Of a stretch of DNA of 64,000 bases, positions 7,286 to 17,861 are shown piece after piece (the first letter of the stretch is position 1; each line of letters begins with the position of its first letter). The notes beneath the pieces are model-generated. The model made no database searches, was not told where the DNA came from, and worked only from the letters and a program-made list of their open reading frames with translations. Origin of the DNA: Fuscovulum ytuae (GTDB taxonomy: Bacteria; Pseudomonadota; Alphaproteobacteria; Rhodobacterales; Rhodobacteraceae). The stretch lies in assembly GCF_029953595.1 (NCBI RefSeq), contig NZ_CP124535.1, positions 248,001-312,000 on the forward strand, written 5' to 3'. The translations under genes were made by a program, and so were the position numbers.

Positions 7286-8839
7286 TTACGCCGTCACGAT
7301 CCGCGTCGTGGCCTTCATCGCCAGCGCGAGCGAGGCGAAACGCGCCTGCGCCACCTCGCCAAACAGGGCTTGGCCACGTTCGGTCAGGGTCAGTTCCAGC
7401 ACCTTCTTCTTGGCCTGCCAGCGCAAGCTGCCCGCCTCGGCCGGATCGGCGATGGAAAACATGGCGCCAAAGCGCATGGCCTTGCCCAGTACCTCAGCCT
7501 CTTGGATCTGCTGATCGGTCAGCAGCCGGAACAAAGGCTCCAGCCGCGACCCGGACCGCGAGTTCTTGTAGCGGTGCAAAAGCGACAGGCCCAGGAAGAC
7601 ACGGCCCGGATGATCAAGGCCCCCCAGATTGGCGCGGGTGGCATTGTCGAAACAGACCTCGGCCCGGTAATCGGGATGCGCGCGCCATGTCGTGTCATGC
7701 AAAAGACAGGCGGCCTTGATCAGGCGCAGCCGTTCCTTGTCGGTCTCTTTGAACAAAGGCAGCAGGAAATCATACAGCTTCTTGCCGAAACCGGGGATGC
7801 GGGCCGAAGTCAGTTCGGCCATCCGCGCCGCTTCGATCAGCGGGTCGCGGCCGCGCAGGCGGGTGGGCATCTGTTCATACAAAAGCCCCTCGCGGATGCC
7901 ATAGGCGGATACGTCAATCTCGGACGGTTTCAGGATGCGGATCAACTCGCGCAGCACTTCGCAGGCCAGCGGGACCAGTTCCATCCGTTCCGATGAGGTG
8001 CCGGTCTTCGCGCGCAGGATCGCTGTGTCGCTGCCGGCGATCCAATCCAGCGTATCGGTCAGGCTTTCGGGCGTCATGCGGTATTCATGCAGCACGGTCA
8101 GCGGATAGTTGCGCCGTTCCATGTCCAGCCGGGCGATGACGCGCCATGACCCGCCGACAAGGTAGATGCGTTCGCCCGTGGATTTGATCGAGGCCTGCGC
8201 CGTGCTGATGACCCTTTCGATCAGCTTGCGCCGCTTGCCCGCATCGCCCTTCACCTGTTGCAGTCGAAAGGGGCCAAGCGGGGTCGAGACGCGCTTTCCC
8301 ACCTTGCCATCCCCAATCCGGGCCAGTTCCATCGAATTGCCGCCGATGTCGCAGACCACGCCCTTCGCTTCGGGCCAGCCCAAAAGCACGCCCTGCGCCG
8401 ACAGCCGCGCCTCTTCATCCCCGTCGATGACCCAAAGCTTCAGCCCCGTCTCGCGCAGCACCTCGGCCTGAAAATCCGGCCCATCCTCGGCCTCGCGCGT
8501 GGCGGCGGTGGCAACGACCGTCAGGGGGGCGATCCCCATGCCTTCGGCCAAAAGGGAAAATCGTTTCAGCGCGGCCAGCGCGCGCTGTCGTCCCTGCGGG
8601 TTCAGGCGGCCCGTTTCATGCAGGCCCTTGCCCAGCCCGCACATGATCTTTTCATTGAAAAAATAGGCCGGGCTGCGCGCCGCCCCGTCAAAGACCACCA
8701 TCCGAACCGAGTTTGACCCCACATCCACCACCCCCACGCGCGATAGCGCCCGGGCAGAGGGGTCATCAAACAGCGGGCGACCGAACGGCCCCCAATCCTC
8801 GTCACTGCCGATCTCGGAGGCTGTGGCGGTATTGATCAT
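7286..8839 (-). CDS. ppx: Ppx/GppA family exopolyphosphatase
   Basis: Predicted to release phosphate from polyphosphate chain ends, or to hydrolyse pppGpp. The 517-residue protein has the actin-like ATPase motifs VGVVDVGSNSVRMVVFD and VCDIGGNSMELARI, the family's TAATREAEDG segment, and a C-terminal HD-like helical part (LLHDTTWRAHPDY). The ATG at 8839 follows a GAAGGA box; the longer frame from 8869 adds an arginine-rich leader with no support. It lies 96 bases downstream of ppk1 on the same strand, the usual synthesis-degradation pairing. Confidence 0.9.
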   Translation of the reverse strand: MINTATASEIGSDEDWGPFGRPLFDDPSARALSRVGVVDVGSNSVRMVVFDGAARSPAYFFNEKIMCGLGKGLHETGRLNPQGRQRALAALKRFSLLAEGMGIAPLTVVATAATREAEDGPDFQAEVLRETGLKLWVIDGDEEARLSAQGVLLGWPEAKGVVCDIGGNSMELARIGDGKVGKRVSTPLGPFRLQQVKGDAGKRRKLIERVISTAQASIKSTGERIYLVGGSWRVIARLDMERRNYPLTVLHEYRMTPESLTDTLDWIAGSDTAILRAKTGTSSERMELVPLACEVLRELIRILKPSEIDVSAYGIREGLLYEQMPTRLRGRDPLIEAARMAELTSARIPGFGKKLYDFLLPLFKETDKERLRLIKAACLLHDTTWRAHPDYRAEVCFDNATRANLGGLDHPGRVFLGLSLLHRYKNSRSGSRLEPLFRLLTDQQIQEAEVLGKAMRFGAMFSIADPAEAGSLRWQAKKKVLELTLTERGQALFGEVAQARFASLALAMKATTRIVTA

Positions 8840-8935
8840 GGGCAGGGTCCTTCGTCTTCTGCGCTGCAAGGTGGCGCGGAAGGGGGGCTGCGGTCAAGGA
8901 TTCGGGATCGTGAATATGGCCTGCCTGACCTTGCG

Positions 8936-11125
8936 TCACCCGGCCGCCGGATCGTCTCGCAACTGTGCGAGTCGCTGCACATCCTTGGCCCCCGCTGTGC
9001 CGCGCCCCGAAAGCGACGGGTTTTCCATAAAGAAACGGTGGCAATTGAACAGCACGCCATCCTTGGGCGCCAGTTCCCGGTGATAGCTGCCATCCGGGCG
9101 CAGGACCCAGCTTTGCGCCTCATCCGCCAGATTGGCGGCCATGATCTGCCCTTCGATCTGCGCCTTCACGGTTGCGTTCTTCACCTCGACCAGCGTTTCA
9201 ACGCGGCGGTTGAGGTTCCGCCCCATCCAATCGGCCGAAGACAGGAAGACCCGCGCCTTTTGCGAGGGCAGCCCATGCCCCGACCCGAAACAGACGATGC
9301 GCGAATGTTCCAAGAACCGCCCGACGATGGATTTCACCCGGATGTTTTCCGACAGCCCCTTCACCCCCGGCCTGACGCCGCAGATACCGCGCACGATAAG
9401 GCTGATCTTCACCCCCGCCTGAGATGCCGCATAAAGCGCATCAATCACCTCGGGGTCGATCAGGCTGTTCATCTTGGCCCAGATTTCCGCAGGTCGCCCG
9501 GCCTTGGCATGCGCCGCCTCTTCCGCGATCAGCGACAAAAGGCGCGGCTTCAGGCTGATGGGGGAAATCGCAAGGTTTTCCAGCCCCTCGGGCTGCACAT
9601 AGCCCGACAGATAGTTGAAGACCTTCGTCGCATCCCGCCCCAGCGCCGCATCACAGGTGAAGAAGGACAGGTCGGTATAGATGCGCGCCGTGATCGGGTG
9701 ATAATTCCCGGTCCCGTAATGGGTGTAGGTGACAAGGTTGTCGCCCTCGCGCCGCACCACGGTGCTGATCTTGGCATGGGTCTTGTAATGGATGAAGCCA
9801 TAGACGACATGCGCCCCCGCCCGTTCAAGGCGGCGCGATTGGCGGATATTGGCGGCCTCATCAAAGCGCGCCTTCAATTCCACAAGCGCGGTGACAGATT
9901 TCCCCGCCTCTGCCGCCTCGCACAGGGCCGAAACGATCGGGCTGTCCCATGAGGTCCGGTACAGCGTCTGCTTGATCGCGAGCACATTCGGGTCACGCGC
10001 CGCCTGTTCAAGGAAGCGGATCACAAGGTCGAAGGACTCATAGGGGTGATGCAGCAGGATATCCTTCTGTCGGATCGCGGCGAAAAGATCGCCGTCATGA
10101 TCCTGCACCCGTTCCGGCACGCGCGAGGTGAAGGCGGGCCACAGAAGATCGGGGCGTGACGAAAGGACCAACTCCTTCAGATCGGCAATCCCCAGAAGAC
10201 CACGGATTTCCACGACCATATCCTCGGTCACCGCCAATTCGTCCATGATCAGGGCGCGCAGTTCCGGCGGCGCTCCCGCGGACAGTTTCAGACGGATCAC
10301 CTCGCCCCGCCGCCGCCGTTTCAGCGCGGTCTCGAATTCGCGGACCAGATCTTCGGCCTCATCCTCCACCTCCAGATCGCTGTCGCGCAGCACGCGGAAG
10401 ATGCAATGGCCCCGGTCGGTATAGCCGGGGAACAGCATGTTCAGGTGCAAAAGCAGCAATTCTTCCAAAGGCAGGAACCGATGCTCGCCCGGCTTGCCCG
10501 GCAGGGCGACAAAGCGCGCAATCTGCTGCGGGATGGGCAGCAGGGCCTGAAGGCTGCGCTTGTCGCTTTCGCGTTCCAGTTCCAGCGCCAGCGAAAAGCC
10601 CGTGTTCGGGATGAAGGGGAAGGGATGCGCCGGGTCGATGGCCAAGGGCGACAGAACCGGGAACACCTTGTTCAGGAAGTGCTCTTCCAGATGTTTCAGG
10701 TCGCGCGCCGTCAGCTTGGACCGCGTCAGGATCACGATCCCCTGCGCCTCCATTTCCTTCTTCAGCTTGTTGAAAACGCTCTGCTGCGTTTGCATCAGGC
10801 GGCGCGCATCGGCATGGATCAGCGCCAGCTGGTCCGCCGGGCTGCGCCCATCTTCCGACAGAACCGCATTCCCCGTGCGCACCAGCGCCCGCAGACCCGC
10901 CACTCGGACGGTGTAGAATTCGTCAAGGTTGGTGGCCGAGATCGACAGGAACCGCAGCCGCTCCAAAAGGGGGACGGCGGGGTTCGACGCCTCATCCAGC
11001 ACGCGCCAATTGAAGGCCAGCCACGACAGCTCGCGGTTGAAGAACCGCAAGGGTCCTGTGCGTTCCTCTTCGGGAAGGGTGACAGGGGCGGGGAAGGCGG
11101 CTTTGAGGAAATCGGACTGTGTCAT
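8936..11125 (-). CDS. ppk1: Polyphosphate kinase 1
   Basis: Catalyses reversible transfer of the ATP gamma-phosphate onto polyphosphate. The 729 residues match PPK1 size. The N-terminal [54 protein letters not shown], the phospholipase-D-like domain with RFDEAANI and the autophosphorylated histidine in KTHAKIS (about residue 450) are all visible. The C-terminal part has [20 protein letters not shown]. The ATG at 11125 gives the usual N terminus; the frame to 11242 is discarded. It heads the ppk1-ppx-VOC-GNAT unit and is divergent from the DUF1194 gene. Confidence 0.95.
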   Translation of the reverse strand: MTQSDFLKAAFPAPVTLPEEERTGPLRFFNRELSWLAFNWRVLDEASNPAVPLLERLRFLSISATNLDEFYTVRVAGLRALVRTGNAVLSEDGRSPADQLALIHADARRLMQTQQSVFNKLKKEMEAQGIVILTRSKLTARDLKHLEEHFLNKVFPVLSPLAIDPAHPFPFIPNTGFSLALELERESDKRSLQALLPIPQQIARFVALPGKPGEHRFLPLEELLLLHLNMLFPGYTDRGHCIFRVLRDSDLEVEDEAEDLVREFETALKRRRRGEVIRLKLSAGAPPELRALIMDELAVTEDMVVEIRGLLGIADLKELVLSSRPDLLWPAFTSRVPERVQDHDGDLFAAIRQKDILLHHPYESFDLVIRFLEQAARDPNVLAIKQTLYRTSWDSPIVSALCEAAEAGKSVTALVELKARFDEAANIRQSRRLERAGAHVVYGFIHYKTHAKISTVVRREGDNLVTYTHYGTGNYHPITARIYTDLSFFTCDAALGRDATKVFNYLSGYVQPEGLENLAISPISLKPRLLSLIAEEAAHAKAGRPAEIWAKMNSLIDPEVIDALYAASQAGVKISLIVRGICGVRPGVKGLSENIRVKSIVGRFLEHSRIVCFGSGHGLPSQKARVFLSSADWMGRNLNRRVETLVEVKNATVKAQIEGQIMAANLADEAQSWVLRPDGSYHRELAPKDGVLFNCHRFFMENPSLSGRGTAGAKDVQRLAQLRDDPAAG

Positions 11126-11286
11126 GGCACGCGGGGGTAAGGGGCGAAAGCAACGATATGATGACAGATGATCACCCGCGCGCGGAACTGTCCAGCACCC
11201 CGCAAGACGCAGGCGCGGGGGAGGACGCAGGCGGCGCACCAATTCGTGATCGCCTGCGCCGCATGGTTGGCCCTACACTTCTTACG

Positions 11287-12003
11287 ATGCGTATTTCCCT
11301 CCTATCCCTTTTTCTTCTGGCCGCCCCCGTTCACGCCACCGAAGTGGATTTGGAACTGGTGCTTTTGGCCGATGCGTCAGGGTCCATCGATCAATCCGAA
11401 ATTGACCTGCAACGGCAGGGCTATGCGGCGGCGATCACCCATCCCGATGTGCTTTACGCCATCTCGTCCACCCTGACCGGGTCCATCGCGGTAACCTATG
11501 TGGAATGGGCGGCCAATCAGGTGGTGGTGGCCGATTGGGCGATCATCACCACGCCGGAGGATGCGCAGGCCTTCGCCGACCGCCTGCTGGAACCGCCCCG
11601 CCTTGCCTCGGGCCGCAATGCCATTGGCGCGGCGCTTCTGGCGGGCAAACGGCTGATCGAGGAAAATGACATCACAGGCCTGCGCCGTGTGATCGACTTT
11701 TCCGGCGATAGTGCAAACAACTGGTCCGGCCCCTCAATCGAAGAGGCGCGGGCCGACGTGCTGGCGGCAGGCATCACGATCAACGCGCTGCCCCTGATGC
11801 GGTCCCCTGCCGATGGTTGGGACAGCCCGCTTGTGCAGATTTATGAAGACCGGATCATCGGCGGCCCCGGTGCCTTTCTGGTGCCCGCCGATACCGGCGC
11901 GCGCTTTACCGAAGCGGTGCGCCGCAAGCTGATACTTGAGATCGCGGGTAGCCAGCCAGAAGCAGGCGCTATCCCTACCGTCGCACCCAATAGCGCCCCT
12001 TGA
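11287..12003 (+). CDS. DUF1194 exported VWA-like protein
   Basis: The 238-residue product starts with a signal peptide (MRISLLSLFLLAAPVHA) and continues directly into a von Willebrand A-like fold: LVLLADASGSIDQSEI is a MIDAS-type D-x-S-x-S metal site, and VIDFSGDSANN follows later. DUF1194 members are predicted periplasmic or secreted and their role is unknown. The ATG at 11287 gives the best signal peptide; an ATG at 11263 is the main alternative, and neither has a strong ribosome-binding site. It is divergent from ppk1. Confidence 0.8.
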   Translation: MRISLLSLFLLAAPVHATEVDLELVLLADASGSIDQSEIDLQRQGYAAAITHPDVLYAISSTLTGSIAVTYVEWAANQVVVADWAIITTPEDAQAFADRLLEPPRLASGRNAIGAALLAGKRLIEENDITGLRRVIDFSGDSANNWSGPSIEEARADVLAAGITINALPLMRSPADGWDSPLVQIYEDRIIGGPGAFLVPADTGARFTEAVRRKLILEIAGSQPEAGAIPTVAPNSAP

Positions 12004-12093
12004 TGGGTCTGTGCCGATCCATCGCGTTGGCCCCCAAAATGCTGCCTTCTGTGGCCACAGTTTGCGGCACAAAAGGCGGCACGAAACCCGGCC

Positions 12094-12513
12094 CTATTTC
12101 TGCAATGTTTTCAAATACTCGGCCAGATCGACAAGGCGGATCGGCGTCGGCGTCATGATGCCATCGCCACCGTCATAAGGCACAAGGTCGCCATCCAGCA
12201 GCGCCGCGAATTGCGGCATCACCCGCCCGCCATCCTGCCCGCCCGTATAGCCCCAGATTTGCGCCATCACCCGCGTCGTGGGAAAGCTTCCGCCATTCCC
12301 TTTGGCAAGCGCTGTCAAGTCGGCGGGTTTTTGCAAAAGACCCTCGGCCATCTCGCCATCGCCTACCCCAGAGGGGCCATGACACCCCGCGCAAAAGGCG
12401 GCGTAATCGGCCGCGCCCGTTGTCTGTTCGGCCGTTTCATCGCCCGGAAGGACACAGGCCGCAAGGCCGAAAAGCGCAATCATGCCAATGGGATATAGGA
12501 ATACACGCTGCAC
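12094..12513 (-). CDS. Class I cytochrome c, probable lipoprotein
   Basis: The 139 residues contain one haem c attachment motif CAGCH (in YAAFCAGCHGPSG) and a C-terminal methionine ligand candidate in GGRVMPQF. The N terminus has a lipobox-like LFGLAAC, suggesting a lipid-anchored periplasmic electron carrier. The start is a GTG at 12513 behind GGAGG with 5-base spacing; the ATG 39 bases upstream lacks such a site. Its electron partners are not shown by the context; it follows lolD on the same strand. Confidence 0.85.
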   Translation of the reverse strand: MQRVFLYPIGMIALFGLAACVLPGDETAEQTTGAADYAAFCAGCHGPSGVGDGEMAEGLLQKPADLTALAKGNGGSFPTTRVMAQIWGYTGGQDGGRVMPQFAALLDGDLVPYDGGDGIMTPTPIRLVDLAEYLKTLQK

Positions 12514-12607
12514 TGTCGCCTCCGTCTTTTGTGATTGGGTCCAGTCAATCACAACCCCGCGCGACGATCAATGTCCGCGCCAAGGAGAGGCTGTTAGCCG
12601 CCCATCC

Positions 12608-13291
12608 CTAGACCTGCGTGACCAACCCCTGATCCAGCCGCACCACGCGATCCATCCGTGCCGCAAGGTCAAGGTTATGCGTCGCGATCAGCGCCGAAAG
12701 CCCCGTCTCGCGCACCAATTCCATCAATGTGGCAAAGACCTGATCGGAGGTGGCAGGGTCAAGGTTTCCGGTCGGTTCATCCGCCAAGAGAAGCTTTGGC
12801 CGATTGGCCAGCGCGCGGCAAAAGGCCACCCGCTGCTGTTCCCCCCCCGACAGCGCCGCAGGCCGATGCGCCGCCCGCCCATCTACCCCCACACGGGCCA
12901 GCAAATCCATCGCATGCCGTTCCGCCACAGGCTGCGCCACGCCATTGGCCAGTTGCGGTAAGACTATGTTTTCCAAGGCAGAAAACTCAGGCAGCAGGTG
13001 GTGGAACTGGTAGATGAAGCCCACATCCCCGCGCCGCGCCTCGGTCCGCGCGCGGTCCGAAAGCCCCCCCATCTCGCGCCCGCCATGCAAGACGCGGCCC
13101 CGGTCGGCCGTATCCAGAAGCCCCGCGATATGCAAAAGCGTCGACTTCCCCGCGCCCGATGGGGCCACCAGCGCCACCACCTCGCCCCGGGCCACGGTCA
13201 GGCTTGCACCCCGCAAGACGATGACTTCGCTGGGTTTTCCCCGGTTATAGCCCTTTTCGATCCCATCAAGGGTCAGCGCCGCCTCACTCAT
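12608..13291 (-). CDS. lolD: LolD-like ABC transporter ATP-binding protein
   Basis: The ATPase partner of the lipoprotein-releasing permease encoded just upstream. The 227 residues contain Walker A (APSGAGKSTLLH), the Q-loop in YQFHHLLPEFSALEN, the signature LSGGEQQRVAFCRAL, Walker B LLADEPTGNLD and the H-loop ATHNLDLA. LolCDE extracts outer-membrane lipoproteins from the inner membrane to LolA. It overlaps the permease by 8 bases, so the two are translated together. Confidence 0.9.
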   Translation of the reverse strand: MSEAALTLDGIEKGYNRGKPSEVIVLRGASLTVARGEVVALVAPSGAGKSTLLHIAGLLDTADRGRVLHGGREMGGLSDRARTEARRGDVGFIYQFHHLLPEFSALENIVLPQLANGVAQPVAERHAMDLLARVGVDGRAAHRPAALSGGEQQRVAFCRALANRPKLLLADEPTGNLDPATSDQVFATLMELVRETGLSALIATHNLDLAARMDRVVRLDQGLVTQV

Positions 13292-14567
13292 AGCGCAACG
13301 CCTCTACCGGGTTCATCCGCGCCGCACGGCGGGCGGGAAACAGCGTGACGACAAAGGACAAAAACAGCGACAACCCCACCGCCGACAAGACATCGGCAAG
13401 CTGCAACTTGGCCGGCAGGGCATAGATGCCCCGGATCGACGGGTCCCAGACCCCGCCCCCGGCCATGTAGTTCACAAAGGAAAAGATCGGGTCGATATAG
13501 ATGGCAAAGAGGCACCCCAACACCACCCCTAGGGCCGTGCCGACCAGCCCGGTTGAGGCCCCGCAAAGGAAGAAGACCCGCATCACCGCCCCTTCGGTCA
13601 GCCCCATGGTGCGCAGGATGCCGATGTCGCGGCCCTTATTCTTTACCAGCATGATGAGGCCCGAAATGATGTTCATCGACGCGATCAGGACAAGGATCGA
13701 CAGGATGATGAACATGATATTGTCTTCAACATCCAGCGCCCGCAGGAAGGCCCCCGAACTGTCGCGCCATGTCCAAAGCATCCCGTCCGGGCCAGCAGCG
13801 GCCAAAAGCGGACCGGACAGGTCATCCACCCGTTCGGGATCGGCCACCATCACCTCGATCTCATCGGCGCGGCCTTCCTTGTTGAAATAGGCCTGCGCCT
13901 CGTCGAAGGGCATGTAAAGCCGTGTGCGATCAATGTCATAGCGCCCGGCGGTGAAGATATAGACCACCTCATAGGCGTTCACGCGCGGGCTGGTGCCGAA
14001 GGCGGTCTTCACCCCCGAAGGCGCGATCACGCGGACACGGTCGCCCAGACCCACGCCCAATTCGCGCGCAATGCCGGAACCGATGGCGATCCCTTCGGCA
14101 AAGCGGGCGATGTCACCTTCCGCATTCGCGCCGATGCCGATGCGGGGGATGGCCTCCAGATCGGCGGGGCGGATGCCGAATACCTCGGCCCCCGTGGTGC
14201 CTTCGCCCGCCGTCACCATGACCTGACCCTTGATCAGCGGCGCCGCGCGGGTCACGCCCGGCACCTCGGCCAGCCGGGCGGCGAGGGGGTCGTACGCCTC
14301 AAACCCCCGCACCAACTGGCCCGTCTCGGACACGCGGCCTGCGGAATAGACGGTGACATGGGCATTGGCCCCAAGGATCGTGCCCACGAACTCGGCCCGG
14401 AACCCCGCGCGCACCGAAAGCGTGGCGATCAGGGCAAAGACGGCCAGCGTGATGCCGATCAGGCTGATCCACGTCATCACGCTCACCCCGCCCTCGGCGC
14501 GGCGGGCGCGCAGATAGCGCCAGGCGATCATCCATTCAAAGCGCGAGAAGGGGGCGGTGCTGGCCAT
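13284..14567 (-). CDS. LolC/LolE-type lipoprotein-releasing permease
   Basis: The 427-residue permease begins ASTAPFSRFEWMIAWRYLRARR and continues into a first membrane helix (MTWISLIGITLAVFALIA), then a large periplasmic domain (about 60-270), and three C-terminal helices (IMFIILSILVLIASMNIISG and later), the FtsX/MacB topology. Alphaproteobacteria usually have a single permease that acts as a homodimer in place of separate LolC and LolE; I see only one here. The ATG at 14567 is preferred over 14621. Overlaps lolD. Confidence 0.88.
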   Translation of the reverse strand: MASTAPFSRFEWMIAWRYLRARRAEGGVSVMTWISLIGITLAVFALIATLSVRAGFRAEFVGTILGANAHVTVYSAGRVSETGQLVRGFEAYDPLAARLAEVPGVTRAAPLIKGQVMVTAGEGTTGAEVFGIRPADLEAIPRIGIGANAEGDIARFAEGIAIGSGIARELGVGLGDRVRVIAPSGVKTAFGTSPRVNAYEVVYIFTAGRYDIDRTRLYMPFDEAQAYFNKEGRADEIEVMVADPERVDDLSGPLLAAAGPDGMLWTWRDSSGAFLRALDVEDNIMFIILSILVLIASMNIISGLIMLVKNKGRDIGILRTMGLTEGAVMRVFFLCGASTGLVGTALGVVLGCLFAIYIDPIFSFVNYMAGGGVWDPSIRGIYALPAKLQLADVLSAVGLSLFLSFVVTLFPARRAARMNPVEALRYE

Positions 14568-14675
14568 GTCCTGCCTGTGATGGCACCCCAAAGGGGCGTT
14601 GCGCGCGGACAGTGTCGGCAAGCCCGGCGAAGGTCAAGCCGCCGCCCATCACGGGCGCGTCACGATGGCATCCTG

Positions 14676-15341
14676 TTACCCCGCAACGGCCAGCGCAACG
14701 GCGGCGAAATGCAGGCCCGCCGCGACGGCAACGAAAAGATGCCAGATGGCGTTGTGAAATTTCAGCCCGTGCCAGCGGTAAAAGCCCACGCCTGCCACGT
14801 AAGTCACGCCCCCCAGCGCCAAAAGCCAAAGCGAGGCCAAAGGCAGCGCCTCGCGCGCAGGGCCGATTGCCGCGACACCCACCACGCCCAGCGCGATATA
14901 GGCAATCACCGACAGCCGATCATAGCGCCCCGGAAGCGCCACCTTCACGACAACCCCCAGAACGGCCCCAGCCCAGACGATCCCCGCCAAGAGGGCGGCG
15001 AAAAGCCCGTCCTCAAACTGCACCACGACGGCGGTATAGGTGCCCGCGATCATCACATAGATGGCCGAATGGTCGAACCGCCGCAGCACCCATTTCAGCG
15101 CCGAATTGGGCACCATGTTATAGGCCAGTGAAAAGCCGAACATGGCGAAATAGCCCGCCGCGTAAACGGCAAGGGCTGCGAAAATCCCGATCTCGCCCTG
15201 CGCCAGAACATGGCCCAAGAGCACGGCAAAGGCGATTACACCCGAGAGCAGCGCCACGGCATGCACGATGCCATCGGCAAGCAATTCCCCCGTCGTGAAG
15301 GGCCGCTTTTTCAGGCGCGGATGGTCGGTGGGCAGGGACAT
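14676..15341 (-). CDS. Haemolysin III / PAQR-type membrane protein
   Basis: The 221 residues form seven predicted membrane helices with the family residues F-S-LAYNMVPNS, RFDHSAIYVMIAGTYT (His) and the C-terminal FYRWHGLKFHNAIWHLFV (His-x3-His). In the CREST superfamily such a Ser/Asp/His set binds zinc, and bacterial TrhA-type members affect membrane-lipid homeostasis; lysis was reported only for a few. The ATG at 15341 follows CGGAG. It sits between proS and the lol genes on the same strand. Confidence 0.85.
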   Translation of the reverse strand: MSLPTDHPRLKKRPFTTGELLADGIVHAVALLSGVIAFAVLLGHVLAQGEIGIFAALAVYAAGYFAMFGFSLAYNMVPNSALKWVLRRFDHSAIYVMIAGTYTAVVVQFEDGLFAALLAGIVWAGAVLGVVVKVALPGRYDRLSVIAYIALGVVGVAAIGPAREALPLASLWLLALGGVTYVAGVGFYRWHGLKFHNAIWHLFVAVAAGLHFAAVALAVAG

Positions 15342-15459
15342 GGGGCACTCCGTTTCAAGACCCACAGGATGCGGCCCCCATGGCCCAAGTCAACGTGACA
15401 GCCGCGCCCCTGACGCCACGTCATGCCCTTCATCTTGGCCTGAAATACTCCGGGGGGAG

Positions 15460-15494
15460 CGGCCCTGAAGGGGCCGTGGGGGGCTGGCCCCCCA
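15460..15494. terminator. Two adjacent GC-rich hairpins downstream of proS
   Basis: CGGCCC-TGAAG-GGGCCG (15460-15476) is followed at once by an 18-base perfect stem-loop of six G and six C (15477-15494). They lie just past the proS stop. No T-run follows on either strand, so Rho-independent termination is only likely. The flanking text (CTTGGCCTGAAATACTCCGGGGGG) has the look of a dispersed repeat. Confidence 0.5.
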
Positions 15495-15512
15495 TCGGCT
15501 TGCCTATTCCGC

Positions 15513-16850
15513 TTAGCGTCCGGCGTAGATCTGGACGAGGCGGTCCACCGCGGCCTCAGGCGACATCTCTTCGCTTTCGCCCGTGCGGCGCGAGGTCAGT
15601 TCGACCACCCCATTGGCCAGCCCGCGCGGGCCGACCGTGATCCGCCACGGCAGGCCGATCAGGTCCATCGTCGCGAATTTCGCCCCCGCCCGTTCGTCGC
15701 GGTCGTCATAAAGCGCCTCAAGCCCTTTGGCCGCCAAGGCCTTGTAAAGCCCCTCGCAAGCGGCATCCGCAGCGCCGTCGCCCTGTTTCAGATTGACGAT
15801 CCCCACCGGGAAGGGGGTCACGCCTTCGGGCCAGATGATGCCCTTGTCATCATGGCTTGCCTCGATGATCGCGCCCAGAAGGCGGCTTACGCCAATGCCA
15901 TGCGATCCCATCTCCACCGGCACGCGCGACCCGTCGGGGGTCACCACCGTGGCCCCCATCGCCTCGGAATATTTGGTGCCGAAATAGAAGATCTGGCCCA
16001 CTTCGATGCCCCGGCCCACCTTGCGATGCGCCTCGGGCACGGCGTTGAACACCGCCTCGTCATGGGTTTCGTCGGTGCGGGCGTAAAGCGTGGTGAATTC
16101 CTCGCAGACCTTGGCCACCTGCGCGCGGTCGTCATAGTCGATATCCCGCGCGCCGAGTTTCAGCCCCGTCACCCGGTCGTCATAGAAGACTTCGGATTCC
16201 CCGGTCTGCGCCAGCACAAGAAATTCATGCGTATTGTCGCCACCGATAGGGCCCGATGCCGCGCGCATCGGAATCGCCGTCAGCCCCATACGTTCATAGG
16301 TGCGCAGGTAGCTCACCATGTGGCGGTTATAGGCATGCAGCGCCGCATCGCGGTCGATGTCGAAGTTATAGCCGTCCTTCATCAGGAACTCGCGGCCCCG
16401 CATCACCCCGAAACGGGGGCGCATCTCGTCACGGAACTTCCACTGGATGTGATAAAGCGTCAGCGGCAGGTCCTTGTAGCTGTTCACATGCGACCGGAAG
16501 ATGTCTGTGATCATCTCTTCATTCGTCGGCCCATACAGCATCTCGCGCTTCTGGCGGTCGGTGATGCGAAGCATTTCTTGGCCGTAGTCGTCATAGCGAC
16601 CGGATTCGCGCCACAGGTCTGCGGGTTGCAGCGTGGGCATCAGAAGGGGGATATGGCCCGCGCGGACCTGTTCCTGATGCACGATCTCTTCGATGCGCTT
16701 GAGCACGCGATAGCCCAGCGGCAGCCAGGAATAGATGCCCGCCGCCTGCTGCTTGATCATCCCCGCGCGCAGCATATAGCGGTGCGACACGATCTGCGCT
16801 TCGGCAGGGTTTTCCTTCAGGACGGGCAGGAAGTAGCGGGTCAAGCGCAT
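15513..16850 (-). CDS. proS: Prolyl-tRNA synthetase (short form)
   Basis: Charges tRNA-Pro with proline. The 445 residues correspond to the alphaproteobacterial/mitochondrial form without the large editing insertion. Visible class II motifs are [16 protein letters not shown] (motif 1 region), [21 protein letters not shown] (motif 2) and the C-terminal motif 3 [15 protein letters not shown], then an anticodon-binding domain ([24 protein letters not shown]). ATG at 16850 follows GAGG. Without the insertion domain, misactivated alanine would need a separate editing protein; none is in the window. Confidence 0.95.
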   Translation of the reverse strand: MRLTRYFLPVLKENPAEAQIVSHRYMLRAGMIKQQAAGIYSWLPLGYRVLKRIEEIVHQEQVRAGHIPLLMPTLQPADLWRESGRYDDYGQEMLRITDRQKREMLYGPTNEEMITDIFRSHVNSYKDLPLTLYHIQWKFRDEMRPRFGVMRGREFLMKDGYNFDIDRDAALHAYNRHMVSYLRTYERMGLTAIPMRAASGPIGGDNTHEFLVLAQTGESEVFYDDRVTGLKLGARDIDYDDRAQVAKVCEEFTTLYARTDETHDEAVFNAVPEAHRKVGRGIEVGQIFYFGTKYSEAMGATVVTPDGSRVPVEMGSHGIGVSRLLGAIIEASHDDKGIIWPEGVTPFPVGIVNLKQGDGAADAACEGLYKALAAKGLEALYDDRDERAGAKFATMDLIGLPWRITVGPRGLANGVVELTSRRTGESEEMSPEAAVDRLVQIYAGR

Positions 16851-16911
16851 TTTGGCCTCGTGTGAAACGTTTGGCCCCGTTCCTAGCCGGAAGGCAAGGG
16901 CAGGGCAACGG

Positions 16912-17508
16912 TCAGCGCGCCGCCGCCCGTTCGGCGCGCAGCACGATCACCAGCCAGACCAGCGCGCCAAGCGCCACCGCGCCCGCGGCGAGGGCGGCCA
17001 GCAGATCAAAGGCCATGTCGGATGCAGCGGCAAGGTTGCCCGGCACGGCATAGCCCACGCCCACGTAAAGCGAGACCCAGACTGCCTCTCCTGCCACACC
17101 CCAAGCGGTGAAGCGCGCCCAGCTTTGCCCCGCCGCCCCTGCGGCAAGGTTCACATAAGGCCCAAGCGCCGAAACCAGCCAGCGCGACAGGAACACCGCC
17201 ACGCCGCCGCGGCGGGCCAAAAGGTCGGTTGCCTTTGCCACGGGGGCGGCGCGGCTGCCCAGCCGCATAATCAAGGCACTGCCGCCCAGACGCCCGGCTG
17301 CATAACCCGTCTGATCGCCCGCCACCGCCCCGGCCAAGGCAGCCCCCGCGCTGCCCACCAGCGTCAGATCGCCCGCCGCGACAAAGCCCCCCGCCACCAG
17401 CATCAGAAGCGAGGCGGGGATCGGCAAGGCAAGGCAGGACAGAAAGGTCGACAGCGCCAAAAGCCAGCCGCCATAGGTTGGCACCAATCCCAAGAGCCAA
17501 TCTGTCAC
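16912..17508 (-). CDS. DedA family membrane protein
   Basis: The 198 residues match the DedA/SNARE-associated family: a hydrophobic start ([23 protein letters not shown]), [17 protein letters not shown] (the G-D-x2-G-Y motif), and [19 protein letters not shown] (conserved F-x-R-x3-P/G region). DedA proteins are flippases for undecaprenyl phosphate or phospholipids in several bacteria; the substrate here is not known. It overlaps the preceding small membrane-protein gene by 4 bases. Confidence 0.85.
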   Translation of the reverse strand: MTDWLLGLVPTYGGWLLALSTFLSCLALPIPASLLMLVAGGFVAAGDLTLVGSAGAALAGAVAGDQTGYAAGRLGGSALIMRLGSRAAPVAKATDLLARRGGVAVFLSRWLVSALGPYVNLAAGAAGQSWARFTAWGVAGEAVWVSLYVGVGYAVPGNLAAASDMAFDLLAALAAGAVALGALVWLVIVLRAERAAAR

Positions 17509-17861
17509 GGCTTGCCATCCTTGGTCGCGCCCGCCTGTTCGGCCAGAAGGGCCGCAATGGCGGCCTCCACCTCTGTGATCACTTGGGTGACGGGCACGCT
17601 GCGGATGGTGGCGATCTCTTCCAGCGTCAGGGGGCCCCCATTCGGCACAGGCAGATCCGCCAGCCGGTCGATCTCGCGCGGGTCAAGCCCCCAGCTTCGG
17701 CCCAAATAGCCCACCGTCATCCAGGCTGCGACGGGTTCCTGGCGATGCGCCTCCCAATAGATCGCCCGCAGCGTGAAGCGCCCCGCAAAGAACATCGCAA
17801 GGCAGAGCGATAGCGCAAGGATGGACATTACATAGGGATGGCGTCCGAATAGGCGGATCAT
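17505..17861 (-). CDS. Small membrane-anchored protein, unknown function
   Basis: 118 residues with one N-terminal membrane helix (YVMSILALSLCLAMFFAG, about residues 10-27) and a soluble part rich in acidic and hydrophobic residues (YLGRSWGLDPREIDRLADL, then EEIATIRSVPVTQVITEVEAAIAAL). I recognise no domain. The last codons overlap the DedA start (ATGA), implying co-translation and perhaps a joint envelope role. Confidence 0.7.
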   Translation of the reverse strand: MIRLFGRHPYVMSILALSLCLAMFFAGRFTLRAIYWEAHRQEPVAAWMTVGYLGRSWGLDPREIDRLADLPVPNGGPLTLEEIATIRSVPVTQVITEVEAAIAALLAEQAGATKDGKP

